Shown here piece by piece: positions 4,903 to 6,156 of a stretch of DNA of 6,156 nucleotides (positions are counted from its first letter, which is position 1; each line of letters begins with the position of its first letter). The stretch is taken from contig DSCA01000077.1 in the NCBI GenBank assembly GCA_011049295.1, forward strand, positions 1 through 6,156. Direction: 5' to 3'. The notes beneath the pieces were generated by a model. That model saw only the letters and a list, made by a program, of their open reading frames with translations. It had not been told where the DNA came from and searched no databases. Made by a program: the position numbers and the translations under genes. Origin of the DNA: Thermoplasmatales archaeon. Lineage in GTDB: Archaea > Thermoplasmatota > E2 > UBA202 > DSCA01.

Positions 4903-6156
4903 ATGCGGAAAGTCGCCCTCCTACTGCTGGCTCTGATGCTGTTCGCCTGGCTGATACCGGCGCAGCAGCCGGCGGAGGGTCAGCTCATTCCCTGGGAGGA
5001 CTGGTCCAATTTCTGGTGGAACGTCCAGGTGGAGCCGGTGGGGAATCCCACGGCCACCGTGAGGCCCCTGGGACAGCATGAGTTCCGATTCAAATTCTGG
5101 AACGGCGGAGTGGTGCAGGGCGACTCCAACGTCCCGCTGCGCTATTACCTGAAAATAGTGGAGGTCGACGACGAGGGGTGGACGGCCTCGGTGAGCCCTA
5201 CGTACATCCCCCTGGACCAGGACGACATTGGCAATGCCTCGGTGTTTGTCAACGCCGGTGCACAGCCGTCCTACATCGTCAATATCACCTGCCAGGTGGA
5301 GATGCACGTCAAATTGACCGACTTTATCAAGTACGGCAACATCACCTTTCAGGTGCGCTCTGAGCCCTACCGCTTTCTGGAGGTGAACATCGACAACCCC
5401 GTGTTCGAGGGCCGGCAGGAGACCACCTACACCATGCCCATAAACATCACCAACAACGGGAACTACGAGGACTCCTACACCGTCTCTGTCACCTATGCTC
5501 CCTCCAACTGGCTGTACTCGGTTTCCGAGAGCCAGGTGCACCTCTTCCCCGGGCAGACGGCCACGGTCCATTTTACCTTCCACGTCCCCCACGAGAGGTT
5601 TTACATTCAATACGAAAACTATATCATGCTGGTACGGGTGCAGTCGGTCAGCGACCCCAGCGCCCGCATCACTCGCCCCGTGGTGGTCAGCCTCAGCGGA
5701 TTCCACATGACCATGGGGCAGGTGGCGGCAGCGGTCTCCACCCTTCCCTCCATCATCCTCCTGGTGGTCATCGGCTCAGCCCTGGCCTATACCAGCAACC
5801 CCTGCCGGCAGATTCCCAAGCCCTGGAAAGAGCCCCAGGAAAAAAAGGCGCTGGCCGACATGGAGCGGGCCCGGGCCCGGCGGGAAAAGAGGCTGATGGA
5901 GGAGGAGTGGAAGTCAGCCTACTATTTCTGCCAGGCGGAACGTGAGCGCCACCGGCACCTCCGGGACCTGGCGGCCAAACGGAACCGCAAACAGGCTGAC
6001 CTCCGGGACAAGATTCTCGACGAATGGCGCAACGCGTGGATACCTCCCCACAGGGAATGGAGGGAGCAGCAGCGAAAAATCCAGGAGGAATACCAGAGCG
6101 AGAAAAAACGCCTGCTGGCCAGGTGGCAGAAGATGAACCGGTCCATAGAGCAGGCC
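4903..6156 (+). CDS. Single-span membrane protein with extracellular Ig-like domains and long helical cytoplasmic tail (cut by window edge)
   Basis: The frame stays open from ATG 4903 to the right edge, giving 418 residues. A signal peptide (RK at 2-3, hydrophobic core 4-18, cleavage near 20-26) leads into a beta-rich exterior of about 27-265. The second part, from about 167, has the NEW3-like pattern INITNNGNYEDSYTVSV, Trp203 and FPGQTATV (215-222). Sequons at Asn111, 127, 146 and 181 fit an exported glycoprotein. A membrane helix covers about 273-296. After it comes a charged, Arg/Lys/Glu-rich helical tail from about 307 to the edge, interrupted by WIPPH, with regularly placed Trp and Tyr residues. 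This predicts an outside-in topology with a large cytosolic coiled-coil-like region. Upstream is another Ig-like surface protein, 46 bp away. Function is not recognised; a structural or signalling link between envelope and cytoplasm is one possibility. The C-terminus is missing. Confidence 0.85.
   Translation, partial: MRKVALLLLALMLFAWLIPAQQPAEGQLIPWEDWSNFWWNVQVEPVGNPTATVRPLGQHEFRFKFWNGGVVQGDSNVPLRYYLKIVEVDDEGWTASVSPTYIPLDQDDIGNASVFVNAGAQPSYIVNITCQVEMHVKLTDFIKYGNITFQVRSEPYRFLEVNIDNPVFEGRQETTYTMPINITNNGNYEDSYTVSVTYAPSNWLYSVSESQVHLFPGQTATVHFTFHVPHERFYIQYENYIMLVRVQSVSDPSARITRPVVVSLSGFHMTMGQVAAAVSTLPSIILLVVIGSALAYTSNPCRQIPKPWKEPQEKKALADMERARARREKRLMEEEWKSAYYFCQAERERHRHLRDLAAKRNRKQADLRDKILDEWRNAWIPPHREWREQQRKIQEEYQSEKKRLLARWQKMNRSIEQA

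Noticed and set aside
4921..5706. A 261-codon open frame on the minus strand opposite the right-hand surface protein
   Set aside because: It has the same codon-aligned antisense artefact; the sense frame has a signal peptide, Ig-like motifs and a membrane span, and the antisense product has no recognisable domain.

Overview
The window looks like a chromosomal segment of a GC-rich archaeon, most likely a euryarchaeote in the broad sense; I cannot place it more precisely. The evidence is a NucS/EndoMS nuclease, an archaeal-type tRNA gene with no encoded CCA, TATA-like boxes about 21-29 nt upstream of several start codons (leaderless-style promoters), a euryarchaeal PRC-barrel protein, and a surface protein ending in a PGF-CTERM-like tail. 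No mobile element, CRISPR array or long gene-free stretch is visible; coding density is high and the largest gap between genes is about 110 bp.

Layout. 1-447 (-): the N-terminal half of a CaCA-family cation exchanger, cut by the left edge. 504-577 (-): tRNA-Arg(CCG) followed by a T7 tract. 658-1425 (+): nucS, diverging from the tRNA. 1480-2448 (+): a probably exported protein with a class I glutamine-amidotransferase-like fold and an intact Cys/His/Glu set. 2479-3447 (-): a complete second CaCA exchanger, convergent with the previous gene. 3560-3835 (+): a small PRC-barrel protein. 3897-4856 (+): a secreted Ig-like surface protein with a PGF-CTERM-like tail. 4903-6156 (+): a second Ig-like surface protein with one membrane span and a long charged helical cytoplasmic tail, cut by the right edge.

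How the genes relate. The left part mixes housekeeping functions (mismatch-directed DNA cleavage, an arginine tRNA, cation exchange) that share compact divergent or convergent arrangements rather than an operon. The right part, three same-strand genes separated by about 46-61 bp, is the most suggestive unit: a cytosolic PRC-barrel protein of the kind linked to archaeal cell division in haloarchaea, then two envelope proteins, one of which could connect the exterior to the cytoplasm. Each of these genes has its own plausible promoter, so co-function is inference.

Most genes appear leaderless, whereas the 3897 gene has a strong Shine-Dalgarno sequence. The nucS start was moved downstream to 658 because upstream codons look like promoter DNA and the family alignment begins there.
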